53,408 nucleotides of DNA from Sphingomonas asaccharolytica NBRC 15499 (GCF_001598355.1 NZ_BCYU01000028.1:1-53408), one strand, 5' to 3'. Counted from the stretch's first letter, positions 24,444 through 34,035 are shown. Made by a program: numbers and translations. Notes: generated from the letters alone by a model not told the origin.

Positions 24444-26534
24444 TCAGAACGTCCCACTGATCGTCAGCGTAAAGATCGGCCCGACCCTCTGGTGCTGGCG
24501 CTCCAGAAACGCCAGCGGCGCGACGTTGCGGCGGCCGGAATAGACGTCGCGCCAATAGCGGACATGGCCGTCATTGAGGTTGAACACCTCGAAATTGATC
24601 TTCGTCCCGCGCACATTCTTGAACTCGACAAAGGCGCTGACATAAGGGCCTTCCCATTGCTGGTTGACCTCGTCGAGATAATAAACCGGGCTGTAATGAT
24701 CGAAGGACAGGCCGCCGCCCCAGGCGAATTGGGTGCCGGGCACGTCGTGCCGCAAGGTCAGCTGGGCCCAGCGATCATGCGTATTGCTGATCACCCGCGG
24801 CGCTCCCGTCAGTGGGTCGCGGACGCGGGCACGTTCGATGCCGATATCGGCATCGAGCTTCGCGCCCTTCCAGCCTACGGAATCGAATTGGATCGTGCTG
24901 ATGCTCTCGATGCCGGTGCGCGTCGCGCGAGGTAGGTTCCCCACCGCATCGCCGTCGATCCCGACCGGGATATGATCGACGATATCCTCGATCCGGTAAT
25001 GATAGAGCTTCAACCGCGTCTTGCCCCAGCGACCGAACGTGCGCGCGACTTCCGCGGTCGCTTCCCAGCTTTGCGGCGGGACGAGATTGGGGTTGGCGTC
25101 GTTGCCGCGATCGTTGGTGACGTCCTGGTTGGCAAGGAAGTCCGAAAAGCTGATCTGGCCGACCCTGCGTTCGAACTTGAGGCTGGCGTCCCAGCCGCGC
25201 GCCGGGCGCCAAGCCAGCAATAGGCTCCCCTTTGGGCGAAAGAAACCCCGCTGCTTTTCGCCGCTGCCGCGTTCGCCGAGCTCCGAATATTCGGCACCGC
25301 CGGCCACCTGAAGATCGAGATTAGGCGATAGCGACCGGCTCAATGTGGCCAGCGCTTCGTAGCGTGTCTCCGCGACGATGCCGCTGCCTTGCGGATAGGG
25401 AATGGAGAGATAGCTGCCATCGGGCTGGAGATTGGCCAGCGTGCTGAGCTGTTTGTAGCGATTGTCGGCGCGCTCGACCGAGATCGTCCAGTCGTTCGGG
25501 CCGCCCTTCCAGTGATATTCGACCCGACCGATCGTCTCGCTGGTCTTGGCGTCCTGACCATAGAGCAGGCCGTCGCTCGGTGCGCCGCTGTCGTAGTCGG
25601 TGCGTTGATCGGTCAGCGCGGGAGCATGTTTGAAATGGCGCAGGCCGATGATCTTGAGCCGGCCACCGCCCAGCGGCACCGAGATGTCGCCATTCACGTC
25701 GTAGCGGAAGCCCCAAGTGTGATTGAGGCTGATCCACATGGCGTCGTTGCCGTCGGCGCGGATGCGGCGCTGATCGTTGGCGCCGCGCTGCCAATAGGGA
25801 TCGTAGCTCAGGGTCAGATTGGCGAGGACCCCGCTCTTGCCACTATATTTGAGGATCGCGGACAGTTTGGCGTCGTCGGTGCTCGACCAATTCACCTGGT
25901 CGCGGCGCTCGAGCAACGTGCCGGTCGGCGACAGAATGCGATAGTCGTTGCCGCCCAGCGCGCCGCGTGACGGCTTGTTCTCCAACGACAAGGTATAATC
26001 CAGATCGCCGGCCGAGCCGTTATAGCTGATCGACCCTGCGAACCAGCGCGGCTCGGCATAATGCGCGCGTACTTGCGGGCTCCAGCTGAAATTACCGCTG
26101 CCCTTACGGTTGGTGTTGAGGATCACGTTCGCGACCTGGCCCGTCAGGCCGGCGATTCCGAATGACGCGGCTTCCCTGACCTCGATACGCACCACCTCGC
26201 CGGCCGATATCCGTTGCAATTGCGCCGCCGCGCCGCCCGATTTGTCGGTCACCCGCTGGCCATTGATCAGGACGTTCTCCGACGCCTGGCCCAGCCCGCG
26301 GGTATCGTCGGCGGCGCGGATGGTGAAGCCCGGTACCTGCGACAGCATGTCATAGGCGGTCTGGGGGGCGAAGCGCGCGAAGAAATCCGGCGTGAAGACA
26401 TTGGCATCCTTGGCGGCTATATCGGCGCCGGTCGATGCGGAGGGCGTGTCCTGGCCGGCCAAGGCGGCGGTCGGGGCACACAGGCCGGTCGCCAGCGCCA
26501 GAAGCCCAACGGCGCGCTGCAAGTGAACGGGCAT
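24444..26534 (-). CDS. TonB-dependent outer-membrane receptor
   Basis: 696 residues. MPVHLQRAVGLLALATGLCAPTAALAGQ is a signal peptide. The plug follows: TAYDMLSQVPGFTIR, ENVLINGQRV, LQRISAGEVVRIEVREAASFGIAGLTGQVANVILN. The barrel ends in SGTF with a terminal Phe. AAGGAG lies upstream of the ATG. It should move a ligand across the outer membrane with TonB energy. It lies 162 bases downstream of the M56 peptidase gene on the same strand, so BlaI-M56 regulation may extend to it. Ligand unknown; no typical TonB box is obvious after the signal peptide. Confidence 0.93.
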   Translation of the reverse strand: MPVHLQRAVGLLALATGLCAPTAALAGQDTPSASTGADIAAKDANVFTPDFFARFAPQTAYDMLSQVPGFTIRAADDTRGLGQASENVLINGQRVTDKSGGAAAQLQRISAGEVVRIEVREAASFGIAGLTGQVANVILNTNRKGSGNFSWSPQVRAHYAEPRWFAGSISYNGSAGDLDYTLSLENKPSRGALGGNDYRILSPTGTLLERRDQVNWSSTDDAKLSAILKYSGKSGVLANLTLSYDPYWQRGANDQRRIRADGNDAMWISLNHTWGFRYDVNGDISVPLGGGRLKIIGLRHFKHAPALTDQRTDYDSGAPSDGLLYGQDAKTSETIGRVEYHWKGGPNDWTISVERADNRYKQLSTLANLQPDGSYLSIPYPQGSGIVAETRYEALATLSRSLSPNLDLQVAGGAEYSELGERGSGEKQRGFFRPKGSLLLAWRPARGWDASLKFERRVGQISFSDFLANQDVTNDRGNDANPNLVPPQSWEATAEVARTFGRWGKTRLKLYHYRIEDIVDHIPVGIDGDAVGNLPRATRTGIESISTIQFDSVGWKGAKLDADIGIERARVRDPLTGAPRVISNTHDRWAQLTLRHDVPGTQFAWGGGLSFDHYSPVYYLDEVNQQWEGPYVSAFVEFKNVRGTKINFEVFNLNDGHVRYWRDVYSGRRNVAPLAFLERQHQRVGPIFTLTISGTF

Positions 26535-26696
26535 GATCTACTCCTTGTATCTCGATCGGGCGATGCGGCCTGGACGCGCGCCATCGGTCCGCGCCGCGGG
26601 GTGCGGGCGAAGGCCTGGGCAATTGGACGCGAGGAGCCGGTCGCCCTTGGGGGCGTTACGAATTGTCGGTTAGCGGTAAGGGCTGGCCGCTAGGGC

Positions 26697-28310
26697 TCAG
26701 GGATCGCCGTTGCCGCCTGCGGCTCTGAGCGAGGTCAGCTCATCGGGATCGGTGGTGTTGTTGCCTCGCGATCTGAGCTTGGGGACGAACTCGGCAGTGA
26801 CGCCGACCACCCGCATGCCCTGGTAATCGTCGAGATCGCCCTTGATCCCGAACCGGCGCATCGCCGAGATATAGGCGGCGCTGAGACCCATGTTGCGCGC
26901 CTCGATCACCTCTTCCAGGCTGAGGCGCATGCCGGTCGCTCGCATGTCGCGCGCATATTCCGGGGAGACGCCGCCCGCCCGCGCTTCGGCCAGGTCGTCG
27001 CTCGAAAGATTGGGAAATCCCGCCTGCGCCATCGCACGCTGATAGTCGGCGCCGATGCCCAGCACGCGCATATTGTCGGCTTCGTCACCATCGTCCGACT
27101 TACCCGACGCCTGATCCTGGCCCGTTACGGCTGCCACGGGCGCCGCGGTTGGCGGCAAGCCCGCCGGGAGGTCAGCGGGGCGCGAACCGGCGTTTACAAC
27201 GGAAGCGGGGGAGTCCCGACGTACCGCGCCCGAAGAGAGCGCTGCGGCAGGACGAGGCCCGGCCGGCACCGTCTGGATCGTAGCGAGCGCGCTATGGCCC
27301 GGCACAAAGGTGACCGCCGCGAGCGGCACCGCCATGCTCAGCATGCCGGTCGCGAAACCCGCGACCCAGGATCGTCCGGACGGCCCGCGGGCCGGGCTCT
27401 GGTCGAGCACGCGTCGGACACGGCGGCCGAGCGAGCTTTTCGACGGCGCGACGCCATGCGCGCCGAGCAAGGCGCCGCGGCATTGATGGCGCGCGACGCC
27501 GATCAGCAATTCGGCATAATCGACACCGGCGATATTGGCCGCGAGTACGGCGTCATCGGCCGACTCCTCGCGCAATTGGTGAGCCTCACGCGCCAGCACC
27601 CAGGCCAGGGGATTGAACCAGAAGGTCGCGGTGGCGACCCTCGCCAGGATCAGCTTCGCCCAATCGAAATGGACGACATGCGCGAGTTCGTGCGCGATGA
27701 TCGCCTCGGCCTGTTCGGGCGCGGCCACCGCGGCATTGTTGAGCAGGATGACCGGACGCATCATGCCCCAGCTTACCGGCGAACCGAGTTCGTCGCTCCA
27801 GAGCAAGGCGGTGCCGTTCTTGAACCCCATGCGCCGTTGCGCGCGGGCAAGCGCGCTCAGCCAGTCGGGATCGACCAGCACCTCGGCGCGGGCCCGCAAC
27901 CCGATCAAGCGCAGCAAAGCGGCGAGCGTGATCGCGAGCAGGACGAGTGTGGGAAGGAGGAAGGCGTATCGAGCCGCGCCGGACACGGTGCCAACCGACG
28001 TAGATGTGGGCGCCGCCGAGGACGCGGAAGCGGCCGGTGTCGGCGCCTCCCGATCGCGCACGGCGAGCGAACGCTCCGCGCGCCCGACCGGATCGATCGC
28101 GGCGATGCGCGCCATCGGCGCCGGCAGCGGCAGGTTGAGCGTCGGCAGCGCCAGGCTGGCGAGCGGCAAGGCGACGAGCGCGAACAGGCCGAGATGCGCG
28201 ATGGTCGAGCGCTCGGCGGCCGACCGCGTCCGGGTCAGGCGCAGCAAGCCGAGCGTGACCGCCGCCACCAACAACGACTTCAGCGCGAGGAGGAGCAAGG
28301 TCATCGTCAT
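26697..28310 (-). CDS. M56 family (BlaR1-like) membrane metallopeptidase with C-terminal repeats
   Basis: 537 residues. N-terminal helices (about 5-25, 36-62, 117-137) precede the zinc site HELAH (His207, His211) and the downstream FWFNPLAWVLAREAHQLREESADD, which carries the third ligand Glu. This is the BlaR1/MecR1 core that cleaves BlaI-type repressors. No penicillin-binding sensor follows. Instead, after another helix near residue 325 and a Pro/Ala linker, there are about three and a half repeats of about 28 residues (GVSPEYARDMRATGMRLS, LEEVIEARNMGLSAAYISAM and similar). The start overlaps the blaI stop (ATGA). Signal sensed is unknown. Confidence 0.9.
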   Translation of the reverse strand: MTMTLLLLALKSLLVAAVTLGLLRLTRTRSAAERSTIAHLGLFALVALPLASLALPTLNLPLPAPMARIAAIDPVGRAERSLAVRDREAPTPAASASSAAPTSTSVGTVSGAARYAFLLPTLVLLAITLAALLRLIGLRARAEVLVDPDWLSALARAQRRMGFKNGTALLWSDELGSPVSWGMMRPVILLNNAAVAAPEQAEAIIAHELAHVVHFDWAKLILARVATATFWFNPLAWVLAREAHQLREESADDAVLAANIAGVDYAELLIGVARHQCRGALLGAHGVAPSKSSLGRRVRRVLDQSPARGPSGRSWVAGFATGMLSMAVPLAAVTFVPGHSALATIQTVPAGPRPAAALSSGAVRRDSPASVVNAGSRPADLPAGLPPTAAPVAAVTGQDQASGKSDDGDEADNMRVLGIGADYQRAMAQAGFPNLSSDDLAEARAGGVSPEYARDMRATGMRLSLEEVIEARNMGLSAAYISAMRRFGIKGDLDDYQGMRVVGVTAEFVPKLRSRGNNTTDPDELTSLRAAGGNGDP

Positions 28311-28690
28311 TTCCCGCCCTCCCGTGCCCGGCGAGCGCGCGCGATCGCCGCTTCGAGCTCGTCGAGTTCCTGCGTGTCGAGTTCTTCGGCCATGCCGACT
28401 AGGGCGCTGGCCGCGCTGACCGGGGATCCCTTGAAAAAGGTTCGCACGATCTGGCTGAGCGCGGTTCGCCGCGCCTGATTGTCGGGAACGGTCGGCGAAT
28501 AGACGAAGCCTCGCTCGCTGTCTTCGCGGCGCACAAACCCTTTGTCTTCAAGCCGCTTGAGCATGGCACGGACGGCCGATCCGGTCAGCGGATCGGGCAG
28601 CGCGTTGCAAATCTCGGACACCGTGCGCGATCCGCCCTGATAAAGCAGGTCGACGATCTGACGTTCGCGTGGCGGCAATTGCGGAAGCAT
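28307..28690 (-). CDS. BlaI/MecI/CopY family repressor
   Basis: 127 residues. LPPRERQIVDLLYQGGSRTVSEICNALPDPLTGSAVRAMLKRLEDKGFVRREDSERGFVYSPTVP is the winged-helix domain of BlaI; the C-terminal half (RTALSQIVRTFFKGSPVSAASAL) is the dimerisation part that M56 peptidases cut. AGAGGTGA precedes the ATG. The repressor and its M56 partner overlap by four bases. Two matching operators lie just upstream of it, giving autoregulation and possible control of the divergent TonB-like gene. Confidence 0.93.
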   Translation of the reverse strand: MLPQLPPRERQIVDLLYQGGSRTVSEICNALPDPLTGSAVRAMLKRLEDKGFVRREDSERGFVYSPTVPDNQARRTALSQIVRTFFKGSPVSAASALVGMAEELDTQELDELEAAIARARRAREGGK

Positions 28691-28703
28691 GACTCACCTC
28701 TTG

Positions 28704-28733
28704 GCTACATTTGTAGCGTGCTACATTTGTAGC
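28704..28733. promoter_or_regulatory. Tandem BlaI-type operators
   Basis: GCTACATTTGTAGC occurs twice, at 28704-28717 and 28720-28733, 16 bases apart. Each contains TACA-TT-TGTA, the core of BlaI/MecI boxes. They lie 14 bases upstream of the blaI start and about 175 bases upstream of the divergent TonB-like gene. Confidence 0.88.
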
Positions 28734-28907
28734 GCCGCTGCAAGCGGAAAAATCGCGGGGAATCCGCTCGCTGGCGCCGCGCATCGGCATTTCGCCCGTC
28801 AGCCTGGCGCTTGCGGCTGCCTCATTACTCGATCTGCACCGCAGAATGCGACGAACCGAGCGATCAGCCGTTGCCGCGAGAGACTTGCGCTCCTAGGCGG
28901 CTCGCCA

Positions 28908-29687
28908 ATGCGGCTGTCCCTGCCCTTCGCTTTGCCCGACCGCCGCCGCACCGTCTCGTTCGTGCTGGCGCTTATCGTCGAAGCGCTGCTGATCCTGGTG
29001 CTGGTGCTGTTCGGCCCGCATTTCATTCCGGGGTCCAAACCCGAGCCACGACGCGCGACGAGCTTCAGCCTCGCGCCATCCGAGAAGGAAGCGGCAACCG
29101 CTCCCGAACACCGCACCAAGGCGCATGCGGCAGCCAAGCCCGCTTCGGGAGCGACGACACCGATCCCGCCGATGCCGCCTGTCGTCACGCCGCCCAAGGT
29201 CCCGACGCCGCCTGCAGCGTTACCCGGCGTGTTGCCGATCACGCTCGGCGCCAGCGACATCAGCAAGTTGAAATCGAGCGCTAGCAGCAACGACGGCGCC
29301 GAGACCGGCACCGACAGCAAGCTCGCTTATGGGCCAGGCGAAGGTCCGGGCGGTCAGCCGCTGTACAATGCCGAATGGTATCGCGAGCCGAGCGACGCGC
29401 AGCTCAACGGCTATCTGCCCAAGGGCGCACCGCCCAATAGCTGGGCATTGATCGCGTGCCAGACGATGCCCCAATTCCATGTCGACAATTGCCGGTCGCT
29501 CGGCGAATCGCCGGTCGGATCGGGCCTTGGCCGCGCGATGCGCGAGGCGGCGTGGCAATTCCTCGTCCGTCCCCCGCGCCGCGGCGGCAAGGTGCTGGTC
29601 GGCGCCTGGGTCAAGATCCGGATCGACTTCACGCTCAGGCCGGCCAAAACCGAGAAGAGCGAAAGCGGGCCGCAGCCACCCGAGTAG
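28908..29687 (+). CDS. TonB-like energy transducer
   Basis: 259 residues. One N-terminal membrane helix (RTVSFVLALIVEALLILVLVLFGPHF) is followed by a Pro/Ala-rich periplasmic linker (TTPIPPMPPVVTPPKVPTPP) and a globular C-terminal domain ending AAWQFLVRPPRRGGKVLVGAWVKIRIDFTL, which resembles the W-x-F-x-P...G-x-V...V-x-I-x-F pattern of TonB C-terminal domains. This architecture fits a TonB family protein that energises an outer-membrane receptor, although it may be a diverged relative. It diverges from blaI with the tandem operators between them. The start at 28908 has AGGCGG upstream. Confidence 0.65.
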   Translation: MRLSLPFALPDRRRTVSFVLALIVEALLILVLVLFGPHFIPGSKPEPRRATSFSLAPSEKEAATAPEHRTKAHAAAKPASGATTPIPPMPPVVTPPKVPTPPAALPGVLPITLGASDISKLKSSASSNDGAETGTDSKLAYGPGEGPGGQPLYNAEWYREPSDAQLNGYLPKGAPPNSWALIACQTMPQFHVDNCRSLGESPVGSGLGRAMREAAWQFLVRPPRRGGKVLVGAWVKIRIDFTLRPAKTEKSESGPQPPE

Positions 29688-29693
29688 TGACGA

Positions 29694-30668
29694 TCAGGGC
29701 AGCAGCACCGACGCGCCCTCGGTCTTGCCGGCTTCGAGCTGGCGGTGCGCCTCGGCCGCATCCTCGAGCGCGAAGGTCTGGCCGATCTCCGGGTTGATCG
29801 CGCCCTTGGCCAGCATCTCGAACACGCGCGCGAACCCCGCGTCGCGCTCCGGCTTGGTCGCATAATAATGGAACATCGTTGGCCGCGTGACGAACAGCGA
29901 GCCGTTGGTGTTGAGCTGGCTGAGCGCGACACCGGTCACCGGCCCGCTGGCATTGCCGTAGCTGACGATCAGCCCACGCCGCATGACCGATTTGAGCGAC
30001 GCTTCCCAAGTCGCGGCGCCAACGCCGTCTAGCGAGACCTCCACGCCGCGGCCTTCCGTGATCTCGCGCACGCTCTCGGAGATGTCATGCTCGCGATACT
30101 GGATGACATGGTCGGCGCCGGCGCGGCGCGCGCGCTCGGCCTTGTCGGGCGAGCCGACGGTGCCGATCACGGTCGCGCCGATCGCCTTGAGCCAGCCAAC
30201 CGCGAGATGGCCGACCCCGCCCGCCGCCGCATGGACCAGCACGGTCCAGCCGGCCTGCACCTTAGCACAGCGCTCGATCAGGAATTCGGTGGTGCCGCCC
30301 TTGAGCAGAATCGCCGCGGCGGTGCGGTCATCGATACTATCGGGCAATTTGATCAGATTTTCGGCGGGCAGGTTGCGGTGCGTGGCATAGCTGCCGATGG
30401 TTGGACCGAACGTGCCGACGCGGTCGCCAACCGCGATATCGGTGACGCCCTCGCCCAGCGCCTCGACCACCCCGACACTCTCGGTGCCGAGGCCGCTCGG
30501 CAGCTTGAGCGGATAAAGGCCGGTACGCTGGTAGACTTCGACGAAGTTGAGACCGACCGCGGTCGAGTGGATCCGCACCTCGCCGGGACCGGGATCGGGC
30601 AAGTCGACATCGACCCATTGGATCACTTCCGGCCCACCATGTTCTTCGATCCGTGCGACGCGTGCCAT
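29694..30668 (-). CDS. Zinc-independent quinone oxidoreductase (MDR family)
   Basis: 324 residues. GHG-P-V opening (RIEEHGGPEVIQWVDVDLPDPGPGEVRI), VGLNFVEVYQRTGLYPLKLPSGLGTESVGVVEALGEGV and the NADPH-binding VLVHAAAGGVGHLAVGWLKAIGA are characteristic of QorA-type NADPH:quinone reductases. Zn-binding Cys residues are absent, as in this subfamily. Cytoplasmic, it reduces quinones by one electron or reduces enones. It diverges from an aldehyde dehydrogenase gene 121 bases away. Native substrate unknown. Confidence 0.92.
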   Translation of the reverse strand: MARVARIEEHGGPEVIQWVDVDLPDPGPGEVRIHSTAVGLNFVEVYQRTGLYPLKLPSGLGTESVGVVEALGEGVTDIAVGDRVGTFGPTIGSYATHRNLPAENLIKLPDSIDDRTAAAILLKGGTTEFLIERCAKVQAGWTVLVHAAAGGVGHLAVGWLKAIGATVIGTVGSPDKAERARRAGADHVIQYREHDISESVREITEGRGVEVSLDGVGAATWEASLKSVMRRGLIVSYGNASGPVTGVALSQLNTNGSLFVTRPTMFHYYATKPERDAGFARVFEMLAKGAINPEIGQTFALEDAAEAHRQLEAGKTEGASVLLP

Positions 30669-30788
30669 GTCCCGTTCTCCCGTTGCGACGAGCCCTCAAC
30701 TGGGGAGTCTCGTTTCGGGTTGCAACCTACCTCGCGGCGCGCCATCTAGGCGCCAACCATACCCGATATTTGAAAAGTGGAGGCGAGG

Positions 30789-32213
30789 ATGAAGAGCTAC
30801 CTGAAGCATTATATCGACGGACAGTGGGTCGATAGCGAGGGCGGCGCTCGCCACGAAGTGATCGATCCGTCGACCGAGCAGCCGGTCAGCGAGATCACGC
30901 TCGGCACCGCTGCCGATGTCGACAAGGCGGTCGCGGCGGCCAAGAAGGCCTTCAGGAGCTATTCGCAGACTTCGGTCGACGAGCGCATCGCGCTGCTTGA
31001 ACGCATCATCGAGGAATATAAGGCGCGCATCCCCGATCTGGCGGCGGCGACCAGCGAGGAAATGGGCGCGCCGATCGGCTTCGCGCAGATGGCGCAGGCG
31101 CCGGCCGGCCTGGGCTATTTCATGGGCACGCTGGCCGCGCTGAAGGAGTTCAAGTTCGAACAGCGCGTCGGCAAGAACCGCGTCGTTCACGAACCGGTCG
31201 GCGTGGTTGGTATGATCACGCCGTGGAATTGGCCGCTCAACCAGATCTGCGCCAAGGTCGCGCCCGCGCTAGCCGCCGGCGACACGATGGTGCTCAAGCC
31301 ATCCGAAGAAGCGCCGGGTAACGCCGTGATCCTGGCCGAGATCCTCGACAAGGCCGGTGTTCCGGCAGGTGTGTTCAACTTGGTCAATGGCGACGGCCCC
31401 GGTGTCGGCGCGGCGATCTCCAGCCACAAGGATGTCGACATGGTGAGCTTCACCGGATCGACTCGCGCCGGAATCGCGGTGGCGCAGGCTGCCGCTCCGA
31501 CGGTGAAGCGCGTCCATCAGGAATTGGGCGGCAAGGCGCCGAACCTGGTGCTCAAGGGCGCCAATCTGCCCGAAGTGCTGCCGCCGACGATCGCCGGCGT
31601 GCTGGCGAATAGCGGCCAAAGCTGCATCGCGCCGACCCGCCTGCTGGTCCATGAAAGCCAGGTCGCCGACGCCACCGATGTGGTGAAGGGGATCATGGAA
31701 GCGACCCAGGTCGCCGAAGCGTCGACGATGGGCGCGCATATCGGCCCGGTGGTCAACAAGGCGCAATATGAGAAGATCCAGGGCCTGATCCAATCGGCGA
31801 TCGACGAGGGCGCGACTTTAGTCACGGGCGGCACCGGACGCCCGGACGGCCGCAATGCCGGCTTCTTCGTCAAGCCGACCCTGCTGGCCGACGTCACGCC
31901 CGACATGCGCATCTATCGCGAAGAGACGTTCGGTCCCGTCGCGACGATCACGAAATACACGGACGCCGACGACGCAATCGAAATGGCGAACGACACTGTG
32001 TACGGCCTGTCGGCGACGATCTCCGGCGACCCTGCCGAAGCCGCCAAGGTCGCGCCGAAGCTGCGTGCCGGCCTTGTGACGATCAATGCCTGGTCGGGCG
32101 GCGGCGGCACGCCGTTCGGCGGCTACAAGCAATCGGGCAACGGCCGTGAGGGCGGCAAATACGGCATCGCCGATTTCATGGAATTGAAGACGATCGTCGG
32201 CGAGCCAGCCTGA
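30789..32213 (+). CDS. Aldehyde dehydrogenase (NAD(P)+)
   Basis: 474 residues. PWNWPLNQICAKVAPALAAGDTMVLKPSEEAP binds the cofactor, FTGSTRAGIAVAQAA and QELGGKAPNLVL carry the catalytic Glu, and NSGQSCIAPTRLLV carries the catalytic Cys (about residue 280). EETFGPV and PFGGYKQSGNGREGGKYGIADF are further ALDH signatures. It oxidises an aldehyde to the acid in the cytoplasm. The ATG at 30789 is preceded by GGAGGCGAGG. It ends at a strong terminator facing the convergent SLC13 gene. Confidence 0.94.
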   Translation: MKSYLKHYIDGQWVDSEGGARHEVIDPSTEQPVSEITLGTAADVDKAVAAAKKAFRSYSQTSVDERIALLERIIEEYKARIPDLAAATSEEMGAPIGFAQMAQAPAGLGYFMGTLAALKEFKFEQRVGKNRVVHEPVGVVGMITPWNWPLNQICAKVAPALAAGDTMVLKPSEEAPGNAVILAEILDKAGVPAGVFNLVNGDGPGVGAAISSHKDVDMVSFTGSTRAGIAVAQAAAPTVKRVHQELGGKAPNLVLKGANLPEVLPPTIAGVLANSGQSCIAPTRLLVHESQVADATDVVKGIMEATQVAEASTMGAHIGPVVNKAQYEKIQGLIQSAIDEGATLVTGGTGRPDGRNAGFFVKPTLLADVTPDMRIYREETFGPVATITKYTDADDAIEMANDTVYGLSATISGDPAEAAKVAPKLRAGLVTINAWSGGGGTPFGGYKQSGNGREGGKYGIADFMELKTIVGEPA

Positions 32214-32220
32214 ACATCAT

Positions 32221-32252
32221 AGCCCCTCTCCACCATCGGAGAGGGGCTTTTT
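32221..32252 (+). terminator. Rho-independent terminator of the aldehyde dehydrogenase gene
   Basis: AGCCCCTCTCC (32221-32231), loop ACCATC, GGAGAGGGGCT (32238-32248) form an 11-bp stem followed by five T residues. It lies 7 bases after the stop. Confidence 0.92.
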
Positions 32253-32259
32253 CCTGCAG

Positions 32260-34035
32260 TCAGTGTAGCGGCCAGACCATCAGGATGAGCGGCGTACCGA
32301 ACAACACCACCAGCAGCGACAACGGCGCGCCCAGCCGGGCGTAATCGCCGAACTTGTACCCGCCCGGCCCGAACACCAACGTATTGCACTGGTGCCCGAT
32401 CGGGGTGAGGAAATCGCATCCCGCGCCCATCGCGGTCGCGATCAGGAACGCTTCCGGCCGATAGCCGAGATCGTGGGCGAACACCGCGGCAATCGGCGCC
32501 ATCACCAGCACCGTCGCGGCATTGTTGAGGAACGGGGTCACCGCCATCGCCGCGACCAGGATCAGCGCGACCGCGCCCCAGGGCGGCAGGCTGGCGGCGA
32601 CATGCGCGAGCCAGGTCGCCAGGATCTGCGACGCCCCCGTCGTGCGGAGCGTATCGCTGACCGGGATCAGCGCGCCGAGCATGATCAGGATCGGCCATTC
32701 GACGCTGTCATAGGCCTCGGCCAGCGGTAGCGCGCCGATCGCCAGGATCAACGCCGCAGCGGCGAAGAACGCGACCGCAACCGGAACGTAGCCGGTCGCG
32801 GTCGCGATCATCGCCACCGCCAGGATCGCCACCGGCAACACTCCTCTGCCCGAATTGCCCAGCCGGAGCGCACGCTCGGCCAGCGGCAGCGCGCCGAGTT
32901 CCGCCAAACGTTCCGGCAGCAGACTGAGCGGCCCCTGCAGCACGACTACGTCGCCGGCGCGCAACACGGTACCGCCCAGCCGATGCGTCAGCCGCTCGCC
33001 CTCGCGCGACACCGCAATCAAGTTGATACCGAGCCGCCGCTGCAACTGCATCCGACTGGCGGTACGGCCGATCAATGGCGAGTTGGTCGCGATCACCGCC
33101 TCGATTACGCCGATCTCCTCATCCTTGCGATCCGCGGGCACATCACGCTCGGAGCCGGCCAGCGCGAATTTGTTGGTGGCGATGACGCGTTCGAGCACAT
33201 CGGGCTCGCCGCCGAGAATCAGCGTGTCGCCTTCGCGCAAGGTCATCCAGGGGCGCGGCTGGCTGCGCATCCCGGCGCGCATCACGCTGGTGACGGTGAC
33301 GTCGCCATCGTGACGATCGGTGAACTGGTCGACCGTCTCGTCGATCGCCGGCGAGGCCTCGCCAATAGTGACCTCGGTGACATAATCCTTGATGTCGAGC
33401 GCCTCTCCCATCGTCGGCACTCCGCGCCGGTCGCGCGGCAACAGCCGATAACCGAAGCGCAGGAAGATCAGGCCGATCACCAACAGGCCAAAGCCGGTCG
33501 GGAAATAGTCGAACATGCGGAACGGCTGGCCGACCATGTCCTGCCGAACCCGGCTGACGATGATGTTGGGTGAGGTACCGACCAACGTCATCAGTCCGCC
33601 GAGCAGAGATGCGAACGACATCGGCATCAGGAAGACCGACGGCGACGCCTTGTTCTTCTTCGCCATCTGGAACGCCGCTGGCATCAGCATCGCCAGCGCA
33701 CCGACATTCTTGACCAGCGCGGACGTGACGCCGACCGAGGCAGTCAGCACGAACAATTGCGTGCGGATCCGGGTGACGCGCCCGGCAATCAGGCTCAGCG
33801 CGCGCTCGACCATGCCCGATCGTTGCACCGCCGCCGAAATTACCAGCGCCGATCCGACGATGATCACGATGTCGTCGGAGAAACCGGTGAACGCTTCTTT
33901 GGGTTTGACGATGCCGAGGGCGATGCCTGCGAGCAGGGCCAGCATCGCGGTGATATCGTAACGGAAGCGGCCCCAGACGAACATCGCCATCATCGCAACG
34001 AGGAGGGCGATCGATAGATATTGGGGCGTGGTCAT
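32260..34035 (-). CDS. SLC13/DASS-type permease with two RCK_C domains
   Basis: 591 residues. Two membrane halves flank a soluble middle: TSALVKNVGALAMLMPAAFQMAKK and SLLGGLMTLVGTSPNIIVSRVR in the first half, VTPFLNNAATVLVMAPIA and PIGHQCNTLVFGPGGYKFGDY in the second are the paired SNT-like substrate and Na+ motifs. The middle (about residues 205-370) has two TrkA_C/RCK_C-like domains (LREGDTLILGGEPDVLERV and LRAGDVVVLQGPLSLLPERL). It probably moves a divalent anion such as sulfate or dicarboxylate across the inner membrane. Substrate is not determinable. The gene converges with the aldehyde dehydrogenase gene. Confidence 0.9.
   Translation of the reverse strand: MTTPQYLSIALLVAMMAMFVWGRFRYDITAMLALLAGIALGIVKPKEAFTGFSDDIVIIVGSALVISAAVQRSGMVERALSLIAGRVTRIRTQLFVLTASVGVTSALVKNVGALAMLMPAAFQMAKKNKASPSVFLMPMSFASLLGGLMTLVGTSPNIIVSRVRQDMVGQPFRMFDYFPTGFGLLVIGLIFLRFGYRLLPRDRRGVPTMGEALDIKDYVTEVTIGEASPAIDETVDQFTDRHDGDVTVTSVMRAGMRSQPRPWMTLREGDTLILGGEPDVLERVIATNKFALAGSERDVPADRKDEEIGVIEAVIATNSPLIGRTASRMQLQRRLGINLIAVSREGERLTHRLGGTVLRAGDVVVLQGPLSLLPERLAELGALPLAERALRLGNSGRGVLPVAILAVAMIATATGYVPVAVAFFAAAALILAIGALPLAEAYDSVEWPILIMLGALIPVSDTLRTTGASQILATWLAHVAASLPPWGAVALILVAAMAVTPFLNNAATVLVMAPIAAVFAHDLGYRPEAFLIATAMGAGCDFLTPIGHQCNTLVFGPGGYKFGDYARLGAPLSLLVVLFGTPLILMVWPLH

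Noticed and set aside
26535..26696. Cobalamin or other riboswitch upstream of the second TonB receptor
   Set aside because: No B12-box or other conserved riboswitch core was seen in the 162-base leader.
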